Assembly: GCF_004114615.1 (NCBI RefSeq)
Contig: NZ_CP035300.1
Span: 806,001 to 870,000 of the forward strand
Source of the DNA: Dyella sp. M7H15-1
GTDB lineage: Bacteria > Pseudomonadota > Gammaproteobacteria > Xanthomonadales > Rhodanobacteraceae
DNA: 64,000 bases
Reading direction: 5' to 3'
Shown here: positions 32,125 to 41,904 of the stretch, one piece after another
Position numbering within the stretch: position 1 is the first letter of the stretch
Layout: every line of letters begins with the position of its first letter
Translations under genes and position numbers: made by a program
The notes under the pieces: model-generated
Told to the model about the DNA's origin: nothing
The model's input: the letters and a program-made list of their open reading frames with translations, nothing else
Databases searched by the model: none

Positions 32125-32454
32125 AAAGATAGGGCAGGACAGCTTTTTTGCGGGTGGATCAATCCGGATGGGACCGGACGAGCCTTAAATTGTACACCTG
32201 TATGGTGCGGTGCGTCATGGCTGGTTTTCCTATGGTCCTCTCCGGCAAGTCACCCAACGTGGTCCACTGGCGTTCCAGCGTCTCAATACGAGCCCGGTAT
32301 GCGGCCACGTCCTGCTGAGCCATGGTCAGGCTGGTACGGAGGGTCGCTCTGTTGAGAATTTTTTTGACCGTGTGACATCGATAGCCAAAATCTATGAAAT
32401 GCCTCTTGCTAGATGGCACAACTCTACGACGAAAGCTCTTGTGCGACTTGAGTT
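32125..32454. other. Gap between MFS and GH16 genes
   Basis: A short minus-strand frame 32159-32323 (54 codons, MAQQDVAAYRARIETLERQW...) has helical character but no ribosome site and no recognised relatives, so it is left as an unproven small ORF. The rest contains a T-run near 32355 that might end GH16 transcripts. Nothing else is seen. Confidence 0.35.
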
Positions 32455-33468
32455 TCAGCGTTTTGTCGAAGCGCTCCCCTGCTTCGAAGCATCCTCCGCC
32501 ATCTCTGGCGGTGCCGGCACTTTTTGGCCGTTGCCGGGTTTGGTCCACACCGCCACATAGTCCACCACCATGGAGTGGCCTGGCTCGGTATCCGGCGTAG
32601 GCGTGGGTTTCCAGCCGGCCATCACGAACGAGAAGCCGCCGCCCATCGCTACGTCGAGCAGCATGAAGTGACCGCGCTGCCGGGTGATTTCGCGCCAGGT
32701 TTCCGCGGGCATCTGATTTTCCGCCACCTGATTGACCAATTGCCCGTCGACGAACCAGCGCAGTTGTTCCGGTGAGACACTGCGGTTCCATTCGAAGGTG
32801 AAGGTGTGCGGGCCTGCGGTGCAGGCTTCATGCGGGCAGGGCAGGCGACTGCCGATGCCGATCGGTTCGCCACAAGGGCCGCCTGGGTTGATGCCGCAGT
32901 GCAGGATGCCCCAGACAGCATCGAGCCCATTGACGCTTTCCATAATGTCGAACTCACTGGAGTCCGGCCATTTCATGTTGGTGCGGTAGTTGCTACCCAA
33001 TGCCCAGAACGCGGGCCAGTAACCCAGCGCTTTCAATCCCGTCACGTCGGGCATTTGAATGCGGGCTTCCATGCGCAGCATGCCACCTTCCGCCACGGTA
33101 AAGTCGTCGCGAATTGTTTCGATGCGTCCGGACGTCCATTGGCCGTTCGCATCCCGCTGTGGTGTGATCAGCAGATGGCCCTTGCCGTCCAGATGAAGAT
33201 TGGCCGGATGGGTGGTAAATCGTTCGATCTCGGAGGTACCCCAGTTGATCGGGCCATTCGGATACTGATGCCCCGTGTCGACGCGCCAATGGGTTGTCGA
33301 AGGCAGCGAGCCCGGGGTACCCGCGAAATTGTCGCCCCATTGCAGCACCCAGCCTTTCGGCGCGGGCAGGTCGGTGGCCTGTGTGAGCTGAGGGATACTG
33401 GTCAGGCTCGCCACGAGGGACAGTGCTGCGATGGGAACGGGGCGGACGATGATCTTTTTTATCTGCAT
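32455..33468 (-). CDS. Secreted glycoside hydrolase family 16 (beta-glucanase-like)
   Basis: Exported endo-beta-glucanase-type enzyme of about 337 residues. ATG 33468 gives the signal peptide MQIKKIIVRPVPIAALSLV..., cleaved near AQATD-like LTQATD around residue 33; a TTG at 33477 is an alternative. The GH16 catalytic signature E-x-D-x-x-E appears as SSEFDIMES (nucleophile and acid/base Glu about residues 164-169), with WPAFWALG just before it as in laminarinase/licheninase relatives. The C-terminal beta-sandwich strand VVDYVAVWTKP is conserved. Substrate (laminarin, lichenan or other) cannot be fixed. It stands alone. Confidence 0.87.
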   Translation of the reverse strand: MQIKKIIVRPVPIAALSLVASLTSIPQLTQATDLPAPKGWVLQWGDNFAGTPGSLPSTTHWRVDTGHQYPNGPINWGTSEIERFTTHPANLHLDGKGHLLITPQRDANGQWTSGRIETIRDDFTVAEGGMLRMEARIQMPDVTGLKALGYWPAFWALGSNYRTNMKWPDSSEFDIMESVNGLDAVWGILHCGINPGGPCGEPIGIGSRLPCPHEACTAGPHTFTFEWNRSVSPEQLRWFVDGQLVNQVAENQMPAETWREITRQRGHFMLLDVAMGGGFSFVMAGWKPTPTPDTEPGHSMVVDYVAVWTKPGNGQKVPAPPEMAEDASKQGSASTKR

Positions 33469-33592
33469 AAACTTCAAACCGTCACGGGCCCGGACTCAAG
33501 GGCAAATGCTGCGAATGGGGGAACCCTGTGCGTATGTTTAATGTGTTCGGCACGGGGAAGCAAATCTGTAGCACCGGACTCATGCTTGTTAA

Positions 33593-34738
<1,146 letters not shown>

Positions 34739-34751
34739 TCGGAGCACGCTT

Positions 34752-35738
34752 ATGTCACTGGAACGCCTTGAACACCGAGCCTGCTTTCGCACACTTGTGC
34801 CACTCATCTCGTTTACGTTTGCCGCCGTCGTCAATGCTGCCGGTGCAGTGGGTGGTCAGCCGACATGCTCGGCCACAGGCACGCCTCCGCTCCAAACCGT
34901 TGAACCTGTCACTGAACGGCCAAGTTGCAAAGACGGGCAGGTGCTGTCTTTCGATCAAAATGGCGTGACGCGTTATGCCTGCCTCAGCCTGCCACCACAC
35001 ACCGCCGCTGGTGCGATGAAATGGCCAATGATCGTCTACTTGCATGGCTCGATGACCACGCCTGACAGCCTGTATCGAGATGGCCGTGCGCTATATGAGT
35101 TGAGTCGTGATTACCCGTTATCGGCGCATGTTGGCACCAAGGGTTTTATCCTGCTGGCGCCGGAAGGCCGGCGAGCCAAGCCTTGGGCATCGGATAGCCC
35201 GCATACGGGAACAGGCTTTCACTGGGACGAGTGGCAGCGCGATCCATCGAAGAATCTTGATGTGCAAGCCATCGACCACTTTATTGATCAAGTAGTTGCC
35301 ATGGGCCTGGTCGATGCGAAGCAGATCTACGTGTTCGGTTGGAGCAATGGTGCGAATATGGCGGTGCTGTATGGCGCATGGCGCGCTGACCGCATCGCTG
35401 CGGTGGGCCAGTACGCTGGCGCCGATCCCTGGCAGCGTACACCTTGCCCCGTGGACATGCCGCAGGGCAGGCAGGTACCGCTTACGCTGCTGCGAAACAT
35501 GTGCGATGCACTGGCTACGTGCAGCGTCACCAGCAGTTGGAGCGACACATTGGATAAGCAACACTGGCCGCTGCGGCGGGTCGACTTGAGCCTGGATGGC
35601 AAGGACGCTGGGCCGAACGCGCAGTGTGTTCTCCGGTGCGGGAAAGCACGTGGCCTATACGAACATATTCGCTGGCCACAGGAGACGGTACTGGCGGACG
35701 GGATGCTGGAGTTCTTCAAGGAACATCCACTTCCTTGA
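34752..35738 (+). CDS. Secreted alpha/beta hydrolase, PHB-depolymerase/LpqC-like
   Basis: 328 residues from ATG 34752. An N-terminal hydrophobic stretch (LVPLISFTFAAVVNAAGA) acts as an export signal. The mature domain shows the oxyanion strand MIVYLHGS, the nucleophile elbow GWSNGAN (Ser about residue 205) and several cysteines able to form disulfides. This is the LpqC/poly(3-hydroxyalkanoate) depolymerase-like esterase class. The usual partner of frmA is the cytosolic S-formylglutathione hydrolase (nucleophile GHSMGG, no signal). The tight operon with frmA is therefore odd; a periplasmic enzyme could not act on cytosolic S-formylglutathione. Confidence 0.75.
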   Translation: MSLERLEHRACFRTLVPLISFTFAAVVNAAGAVGGQPTCSATGTPPLQTVEPVTERPSCKDGQVLSFDQNGVTRYACLSLPPHTAAGAMKWPMIVYLHGSMTTPDSLYRDGRALYELSRDYPLSAHVGTKGFILLAPEGRRAKPWASDSPHTGTGFHWDEWQRDPSKNLDVQAIDHFIDQVVAMGLVDAKQIYVFGWSNGANMAVLYGAWRADRIAAVGQYAGADPWQRTPCPVDMPQGRQVPLTLLRNMCDALATCSVTSSWSDTLDKQHWPLRRVDLSLDGKDAGPNAQCVLRCGKARGLYEHIRWPQETVLADGMLEFFKEHPLP

Positions 35739-35853
35739 AGACCTGACGCCTGCTGTCTATGCAGTGGCGGGATTCATTTATTCGGAGCCATTCATTTTCC
35801 GCTCGTTCTTGTGAAGTTACACTTCGGCCCTTGACGCAACATGGGCATTTGCT

Positions 35854-36540
35854 GTGAATCAAGCCATAAACGCACCCGCTACCGTATTCCTACTGGACGT
35901 CGACAACACCTTGCTGGACAACGATCGTTTCGCGTCCGACCTGTGTGCCTATCTCGTGCAGCAATTCGGCCAGGAAGAGTGCGATCGCTACTGGTCCGTT
36001 TACGAGCAATTGCGCGATACCGTGGGTTATGCCGATTACCTCGGCGCGCTGCAGCACTTCAGGCGCGACAAGGATGTGCGCCCCGGTTTGCTCGCCACCT
36101 CTACATGGTTGCTCGACTATCCCTTCAAGGAGCGCGTGTTTCCGCAGGCGCTTTCCACCATCGACACATTGAACCAGCTTGGCCTTGCCGTGATCCTGTC
36201 GGATGGTGATATCGTGTTCCAGCCACACAAGATCGATCGTGCTGGCATCTACGGAGCTTCGCGCGGCGAAGTGCTGATCTTTGTGCACAAAGAGCTTGCG
36301 CTGGATGCCATGCAGGCACGTTACCCTGCGGCTCATTACGTGATGGCGGATGACAAGCCGAATCTTCTCGCCGCGATGAAACGCAGCCTGGGTGACAAAC
36401 TCACCACCGTTTTCGTGCGTCAGGGACACTACGCCGCGCAGGCGAAACTAGCCAGCCTGCATCCCGCGCCGGACTACACCATCGACAAGATCGCTGACCT
36501 GCAGGCGCTGGCCGCCGAGTTGGTGCATACCCTGGCCTGA
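35854..36540 (+). CDS. HAD-superfamily hydrolase
   Basis: 228-residue phosphatase-type HAD protein starting at GTG 35854. Motif I is LLDVDNTLLDND (nucleophile Asp about residue 15), motif II ILSDGD, and motif III MADDKPN. The cap between motifs I and II is helical (about residues 25-95), a C1-type cap. Substrate unknown; stand-alone gene. A start inside the track at a later ATG would remove motif I, so the GTG is supported. Confidence 0.82.
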   Translation: MNQAINAPATVFLLDVDNTLLDNDRFASDLCAYLVQQFGQEECDRYWSVYEQLRDTVGYADYLGALQHFRRDKDVRPGLLATSTWLLDYPFKERVFPQALSTIDTLNQLGLAVILSDGDIVFQPHKIDRAGIYGASRGEVLIFVHKELALDAMQARYPAAHYVMADDKPNLLAAMKRSLGDKLTTVFVRQGHYAAQAKLASLHPAPDYTIDKIADLQALAAELVHTLA

Positions 36541-36647
36541 ACAAGGCGCGGCCGGCACAGTTGCCTTAATAGTTTCCGTACAACACCCCCTGCACTAAGC
36601 TCAGACCTCAAGATGCCTGTTGCCTGGGCAATGTTGCGAGGGGTGTC

Positions 36648-37670
36648 ATGGCTCACGTCGAGTTGAGGACGGTTGTCCACGTCGATAACGAGTGGCGCCG
36701 CTGGATCGCGGAAAATCTGTTACTGGATGGTTCGCCACAAGGCATTTACGAGCAGATGCTGCGGGCTGGCATTGCGCACGAAGAGGCGCTCCGGGAGCTT
36801 CAGCAGGCTATGGCCAGTCCATACGTAGCGGGTGCGCAGCGGCTGAGAAATCGCCTGGCCAAGCATGATTGGGTGCTCGATACCCAGCGCCACATGAATC
36901 GCCTGCGCGATACAGAGGTGCCGCGGCGTCACAAGCTTTCACGCGAGGCATTCCTCGACGGGTATTACACCGCGGGCCGGCCGGTCATCATCACCGGCAT
37001 GATGGAAGACTGGCCTGCCATGACGAAGTGGGGACTCGATTACTTCAAGGAGCGCTGCGGCGATCGCGACGTGGAGATCCAGTTCGGCCGCGATTCGAAT
37101 GATCAATACGAACTGCACAAAACCGCGCATCGCAAGACGATGCTGTTCGGCGATTATGTCGAGCTTGTGCGCAACGTTGGTCGCAGCAACAATTTCTACA
37201 TGACAGCCTACAACGAAGGGCAGAATCGCAAAGCCTTGGATGTGTTGTGGCAAGACATCGCGCAGATGCCTGAATACCTCACCAGTACGGGTTTGACCAG
37301 GGGTTTTCTGTGGTTTGGCCCATCCGGCACCATCACACCGTTCCACCATGACCTGACCAACAACTTCATGGCGCAGGTGATCGGTCGCAAGCGCGTATTG
37401 ATGATGCCTGCGTGCGAGATCGCCCATGTCTACAACCATGAACACTGCTTTACGCATGTGGATGGGCGGCAGATCGATCTGGAACGTTATCCGCACATGC
37501 GTGATGTACAGGTGCTTTCCTGTACGTTGAATCCGGGTGAAGTGCTGTTTTTGCCCGTGGGCTGCTGGCATTTCGTGGAAGGGCTGGATATTTCGGTGAC
37601 GGTGTCGTTTACCAACTTCCTGTGGGATAACGACTTCATGACGGAATATCCGCAGCAGCATGCATTTTGA
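36648..37670 (+). CDS. Cupin-like / JmjC-domain (Cupin_8) oxygenase
   Basis: 340 residues. An N-terminal helical region of about 100 residues is followed by a Cupin_8 domain, the bacterial relatives of JmjC hydroxylases. The iron facial triad is visible: HHD in TPFHHDLTNN (HxD pair near residue 230) and the distal His in GCWHFVEGLD near residue 308. The 2-oxoglutarate anchor is probably a Lys in IGRKRVLMMP. Expected activity is Fe(II)/2-oxoglutarate-dependent hydroxylation of an unknown protein or small molecule. It is single-gene between HAD and the convergent smr gene. Confidence 0.85.
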   Translation: MAHVELRTVVHVDNEWRRWIAENLLLDGSPQGIYEQMLRAGIAHEEALRELQQAMASPYVAGAQRLRNRLAKHDWVLDTQRHMNRLRDTEVPRRHKLSREAFLDGYYTAGRPVIITGMMEDWPAMTKWGLDYFKERCGDRDVEIQFGRDSNDQYELHKTAHRKTMLFGDYVELVRNVGRSNNFYMTAYNEGQNRKALDVLWQDIAQMPEYLTSTGLTRGFLWFGPSGTITPFHHDLTNNFMAQVIGRKRVLMMPACEIAHVYNHEHCFTHVDGRQIDLERYPHMRDVQVLSCTLNPGEVLFLPVGCWHFVEGLDISVTVSFTNFLWDNDFMTEYPQQHAF

Positions 37671-37732
37671 TGCTCGGCTGTCCTTTGTCTCTTGTTGCAG
37701 CGTGCTCTACGGGGAGAGTTCGGGCATGGCAT

Positions 37733-38278
37733 CTATCCTTTCAACAGAACCACTACGGCCCCCGTCCCACCCTGCATCGGTCGCGCCGATGCGAAGGCAA
37801 TCACATCATCCCGACGACGCAGCAGACGATCAGTGAGGATTTTCAACACCGGTCCGCCAGCTTTGGATCGCAGACCCTTGCCGTGCACGATGCGTACACA
37901 GTGGTAACCGCGTTCGGACGCTTCGGCCAGAAATGCCGCAATGGTTGCCTGCGCCGCCGCGGCATTCATTTGGTGCAGATCGATATCATCCTGCACGCTG
38001 TACTGCCCTCGCTTGAGCTGGCGTAGCAGCTTGGGCGCATAGCCGTCACGCAGGTAGCTCAATTCTTCACCAGCTTCCATCAGGCCCGGATCGAACGCCA
38101 TGTCGAGTAATTCGCCTGGCACCGCCGCTTCATCGGCTTCCAGCATGTAAGGATGCGGCTCGGGCTTGGGCATCGCAGGGGGCGGTGCGACGGGATCGAA
38201 CTTTCTCACTTCGCCGATCGCCTCGCGAAACAGGCGGCTGTCCTCGTCGTTGACGGTGGCGGGAGTGCGGCGTTTCAT
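37733..38278 (-). CDS. Smr-domain protein, SmrA/YdaL type
   Basis: 181 residues: about 90 residues of linker-like N terminus, then a C-terminal Smr (small MutS-related) domain. Conserved Smr blocks are DLHQMNAAAA, VRIVHGKGLRSK and the terminal PMQGGTGAVVVLL. Stand-alone Smr proteins bind or cleave branched DNA, and SmrB cleaves mRNA at collided ribosomes; the HGKG...GGTGA pattern here is closest to YdaL/SmrA. It is divergent from surE. Confidence 0.87.
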   Translation of the reverse strand: MKRRTPATVNDEDSRLFREAIGEVRKFDPVAPPPAMPKPEPHPYMLEADEAAVPGELLDMAFDPGLMEAGEELSYLRDGYAPKLLRQLKRGQYSVQDDIDLHQMNAAAAQATIAAFLAEASERGYHCVRIVHGKGLRSKAGGPVLKILTDRLLRRRDDVIAFASARPMQGGTGAVVVLLKG

Positions 38279-38443
38279 GCTGGCTATCCTAAGTAGTGCG
38301 GAGGGTTACCATTTCGTGATCATTCGCGCCGATATGAAAGCGGTCGTGAAACCGGCGATCCGCTCGGTTAGACTCCCTTATCCTAAGGAGCGTGCACAGT
38401 GTCTGAAGGCTGCATGCGGGCAATGGGTTTTGAACGGATCATG

Positions 38444-39235
38444 ATGCGAGTTTTGGTTTCTAATGACGATGGCGTGGACGCCCCCGGTATCCGCGTACTC
38501 GCCGAGCGCCTCGGTGCGGTCGGCCAGGTGACGGTAGTGGCGCCCGACCGGGACCGCTCCGGCGCCAGCAATTCCTTGACGCTCGACGCGCCTATTCGCT
38601 CGCTGCGCATGGAGAACGGTTATTACCGCGTGGCCGGTACGCCCACAGACTGCGTGCATCTGGCGCTAGCCGGCATGCTGGATGACGAACCGGATATAGT
38701 CGTTTCCGGCATCAACAATACCGCCAATCTCGGCGACGACGTCATTTATTCCGGCACCGTATCGGCCGCGATGGAAGGGCGTTTTCTGGGTCTGCCGGCC
38801 ATCGCCGTGTCGCTGGCCAGCAAGGATCACAAGGGCGAGCATTACGATTCCGCAGCCAAAGCCGTGCTGCTGCTGATGGAGCGCCTGCTGGTCGATCCGC
38901 TGCCGGCCGACACCATTCTCAACGTCAACGTGCCGGACCTGCCCTGGGATGCCATCCGGGGTTTCGAAGTAACGCGACTTGGCAAACGGCATCGCTCCGC
39001 GCCGTGCATCAAGCAGACCGATCCACGCGGCAAGACCATCTGGTGGATCGGTCCCTCCGGCGATGTGGACGATGCCGGTCCAGGTACGGATTTCCACGCC
39101 GTGCAGCGTGGCTTTATTTCCGTGACGCCCATCCATGTGGATCTCACCCGTTTCCAGGCCCTGGAAAAGGTCAGCAACTGGGTGCAAGCCATCAGTCACG
39201 GTATGCCTGGCAACACCGACGGTAAAGCGGCATGA
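38444..39235 (+). CDS. surE: 5'/3'-nucleotidase SurE
   Basis: Metal-dependent nucleotidase and exopolyphosphatase linked to stationary-phase survival. 263 residues from ATG 38444 ([15 protein letters not shown]); an upstream in-frame ATG at 38399 would add 15 atypical residues. The active-site Asp pair is in SNDDG, with [14 protein letters not shown] and [20 protein letters not shown] carrying the other metal and phosphate ligands. Its ATGA stop/start overlap with pcm shows a translationally coupled operon surE-pcm-yqaA-nlpD. Confidence 0.96.
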   Translation: MRVLVSNDDGVDAPGIRVLAERLGAVGQVTVVAPDRDRSGASNSLTLDAPIRSLRMENGYYRVAGTPTDCVHLALAGMLDDEPDIVVSGINNTANLGDDVIYSGTVSAAMEGRFLGLPAIAVSLASKDHKGEHYDSAAKAVLLLMERLLVDPLPADTILNVNVPDLPWDAIRGFEVTRLGKRHRSAPCIKQTDPRGKTIWWIGPSGDVDDAGPGTDFHAVQRGFISVTPIHVDLTRFQALEKVSNWVQAISHGMPGNTDGKAA

Positions 39236-39924
39236 CCCATCCCTTGCCGCCCTCTGCATTGAAAGGCGAGGGCATGACCTCGCAACGTGCGCGCGATCGG
39301 CTGATTGCCAAGCTGAAAGAAGAAGGCATCCGGGATCAGCACGTGATCGATGTGATGCGCAATCTGCCGCGGCATCACTTCATCGATCAGGCATTGCATA
39401 CGCGCGCCTACGAAAACACCGCATTGCCGATTGGCCACGGCCAGACCATTTCCCAGCCATGGGTGGTCGCACGCATGACCGAGGCGTTGCTCGAACCCTT
39501 CGAGGTCCAATCCGGCCGTCCCAACAAGGTGCTGGAGATCGGCACCGGCTCGGGTTATCAGGCCGTGGTGCTAGCCAACCTGGTGCCACAGGTCTACACG
39601 GTCGAACGCATCGAGGAATTGCTGCGCCAGGCGCGCCGCCGCTTCCGTCAGCTTGGCATCGACAACATCCGATCCCGTCACGATGATGGCAAACTCGGTT
39701 GGGCCGCCGAGGCGCCGTTTGACGCCATTATCCTGACTGCCGCCGGCGATGCGATCCCCACCCAGGTGCTCGATCAATTGAGTCCCGATGGCGTGTTGGT
39801 CGCACCGGTCGGCTCCCCCAGCAGCCAAACCCTGATCCGCATGTGCGGCGATGGCAAAGGAGATTTCGTGCAGGAAGAATTGGCCGCCGTAAGTTTCGTA
39901 CCCCTGCTGGGCGGTATTGGCTGA
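39232..39924 (+). CDS. pcm: Protein-L-isoaspartate O-methyltransferase
   Basis: S-adenosylmethionine enzyme that repairs isoaspartyl damage in proteins. 230 residues from the ATG overlapping the surE stop; an internal ATG at 39274 ([14 protein letters not shown]) would give the usual 216 or so. Motif I is [16 protein letters not shown], and [15 protein letters not shown] is the substrate-side block. It overlaps yqaA by TGATG at 39922-39926. Confidence 0.95.
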   Translation: MTHPLPPSALKGEGMTSQRARDRLIAKLKEEGIRDQHVIDVMRNLPRHHFIDQALHTRAYENTALPIGHGQTISQPWVVARMTEALLEPFEVQSGRPNKVLEIGTGSGYQAVVLANLVPQVYTVERIEELLRQARRRFRQLGIDNIRSRHDDGKLGWAAEAPFDAIILTAAGDAIPTQVLDQLSPDGVLVAPVGSPSSQTLIRMCGDGKGDFVQEELAAVSFVPLLGGIG

Positions 39925-40535
39925 TGCGCCTGTTCGGAGCGTTATATGCGCGCGTTCTGGTGTGGGCGCGTGATCCTAGAGCGGTTCGTTATCTGTGCGG
40001 TTTGAGCTTCGTCGAAGCCTTCATCTTTCCGATCATGCCGGAAGTAATGCTGGCGCCGATGATGCTCGGCAAGCGGCATAAGGCCTTTTTCTATGCCAAC
40101 ACCAGCCTGCTGTTCTCGTTGCTGGGTTCACTGGTCGGTTACGCGCTGGGCCACTGGGCCTTTCATGCGTTGATGCCACTGCTGCAATCGCTGCATCTTT
40201 ACGACCCGATCGAAAAGGGCGTGGAAAACCTGCGCCTACAGATGAACCAGCATAGGCTGGAACTGCTGCTGGTGCTGATGCTCGCCGCCTTGCAGCCTGT
40301 CGTACCGATGAAGTTCGTCACCTGGGCCGCCGGCATCGTGGGTGTGCCGGTGGTGCCGTTCCTAGTTTGCGTACTGCTTGGACGCGGCAAGCGCGTGTGG
40401 TTGCTTGCGTTACTCATTCGTCTGTTCGGTGAACGTGCCGAGCGCATCCTGCACAAGCATATCGAGTGGATCGGCTGGGCTGCTTTGGTAGCGCTGGCTG
40501 CCCTTGCAGGCTGGTGGATACTGATGAAGCATTAA
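39924..40535 (+). CDS. YqaA-family (DedA/VTT-related) membrane protein
   Basis: 203-residue inner-membrane protein with four to five hydrophobic segments and the VTT/SNARE-associated fold pattern: FVEAFIFPIMPEVMLAPMML near the N terminus and PVVPMKFVTWAAGIVGVP later. YqaA proteins are widely found between pcm and nlpD. Relation to DedA lipid flippases is by family knowledge; a role here is not known. The start ATG shares bases with the pcm stop. Confidence 0.85.
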   Translation: MRLFGALYARVLVWARDPRAVRYLCGLSFVEAFIFPIMPEVMLAPMMLGKRHKAFFYANTSLLFSLLGSLVGYALGHWAFHALMPLLQSLHLYDPIEKGVENLRLQMNQHRLELLLVLMLAALQPVVPMKFVTWAAGIVGVPVVPFLVCVLLGRGKRVWLLALLIRLFGERAERILHKHIEWIGWAALVALAALAGWWILMKH

Positions 40536-40564
40536 CGTCTTACAAGCGCTTTCGGCAGGGCCGT

Positions 40565-41518
40565 ATGAAAACTCCACGTGACCCCGTTATGCTGACGCGC
40601 ATGAATGGATTGATGCGATGGTCCGCCCTTATCACGATTGCGATACTCCTGACCGGCTGTGCCACTCGCAGCACAGTCGTGGTGCAACAACCTCCCGGTG
40701 GGCAAACTGCCGTACGCCCGGGGCAGGCTGGTAACGGACCAGGCACTTACACCGTCGCCAAAGGCGATACGCTTTACTCCATTGCTTTCCGCAATGGCAC
40801 CGACTTCCGCGCGGTGGCGCAGTTGAACGACATCGCCGCGCCGTACACGATCTGGCCGGGGCAAGTGCTGAAGCTCCCCGGGCACGGTGTTCCCGTTTCT
40901 GTACATGCTCCCCCGTCGGTCGTGGTGGCCAAAACGCCGGAACAGCCGGGCGCACCAGCGTCGGTATTCCAGCCGGTTCAGGCCGAGCCAGTGGCAAGTC
41001 CGCCATCCAATTCGCCATCCACGACAGCGGCGACCGTCGTACCGATTGCCGGCGGGCCTACCACTCCCCCACCAGCCGCCGGCAATACAGCTTCCGCCGT
41101 GGCCGCGACGCCGGTAGTGGCAACCAGTGGTGGCACCCGCACGGTGGGTGGTGTGAAGTGGCGCTGGCCGGCTTCCGGCGCGGTGGTCGGGCGCTTCCAA
41201 TCAGGTGCCGCCATTCCCGGTATCGACATCGCCGGCAAGGCAGGCGATTCCGTGGTGGCTGCTGCGAACGGCGTGGTGGTGTACAGCGGCAATGGCCTGG
41301 TGGGCTACGGTGAACTGGTGATCATCAAGCACAACGACAGCTTTCTTTCCGCCTATGGTCATAACCGCAAGCGTCTGGTGACAGAAGGTCAGCAGGTGAA
41401 GGCGGGGCAGCAAATTGCCGAAATGGGTTCCAGCAGCAGCGCACGTGATGAGGTGCAGTTCCAGATCCGCAAGGACGGCAGCCCAGTCGACCCGCTGGAC
41501 TACCTGCCGACGAAGTAA
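40565..41518 (+). CDS. nlpD: NlpD-type lipoprotein, LysM plus degenerate LytM domain
   Basis: Envelope lipoprotein that activates cell-wall amidases during division. A lipobox LLTGC follows the signal segment MRWSALITIAI (possible starts 40565, 40589, 40601, 40613). A LysM domain (YTVAKGDTLYSIAFRNG) binds peptidoglycan; a Pro/Ala/Ser-rich linker of about 90 residues follows, then an M23/LytM domain. The zinc ligands of active LytM enzymes are missing: the first motif reads PGIDIAGK without His and the last reads VQFQIR instead of H-x-H. This matches E. coli NlpD, a non-catalytic activator. rpoS, the usual next gene in many gammaproteobacteria, is not present downstream. Confidence 0.92.
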   Translation: MKTPRDPVMLTRMNGLMRWSALITIAILLTGCATRSTVVVQQPPGGQTAVRPGQAGNGPGTYTVAKGDTLYSIAFRNGTDFRAVAQLNDIAAPYTIWPGQVLKLPGHGVPVSVHAPPSVVVAKTPEQPGAPASVFQPVQAEPVASPPSNSPSTTAATVVPIAGGPTTPPPAAGNTASAVAATPVVATSGGTRTVGGVKWRWPASGAVVGRFQSGAAIPGIDIAGKAGDSVVAAANGVVVYSGNGLVGYGELVIIKHNDSFLSAYGHNRKRLVTEGQQVKAGQQIAEMGSSSSARDEVQFQIRKDGSPVDPLDYLPTK

Positions 41519-41904
41519 CAGAACAGCCTCTAGGCACATGCTGTCGAAGCAGCAAATGCCTAAGTGCGGTTAAACAGCAAGTGAAAAGGTCAACGCGCCA
41601 GCGCGGCTCCTGCGCCGCGCCAACGACGGTTCGTCATGCTGTCTTCAGCATATTTTCGACACGGGATGTGGTATACGCTACAGATTCTGGTTTAGATTTG
41701 CGGCGTGATCAGGGAAAGGTGGTTCTGGCAAAATCACTGGGAAGGTATATGCGGTGTTTCGCATCTTCCAAACCGCAGGGGATATTGCATAGTTTGCTCT
41801 TTAGCCGTCGTGGGTTCGGACGGCCGTTGCGGCAGGGGCATACACGCAGCTCGTAGGGCACGCGACAATCAGAGCATCCCTAGGCTAACGCTGAGGTGTG
41901 ATCG
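41519..41904. other. Non-coding gap upstream of the sigma-54 activator
   Basis: 386 bases without a convincing gene. A -24/-12 type sequence TGGTTTAGATTTGC near 41686 has the wrong spacing and is not called. The activator's promoter should be in the last 150 bases. Nothing else is recognised. Confidence 0.45.

Noticed and set aside
32159..32323. Small minus-strand ORF of 54 codons upstream of the MFS gene's region
   Set aside because: No ribosome site or family resemblance; kept only as a note under the intergenic entry.
41680..41705. Candidate sigma-54 promoter TGGTTTAGATTTGC
   Set aside because: GG-to-GC spacing is one base short and the invariant GCAC part is missing.
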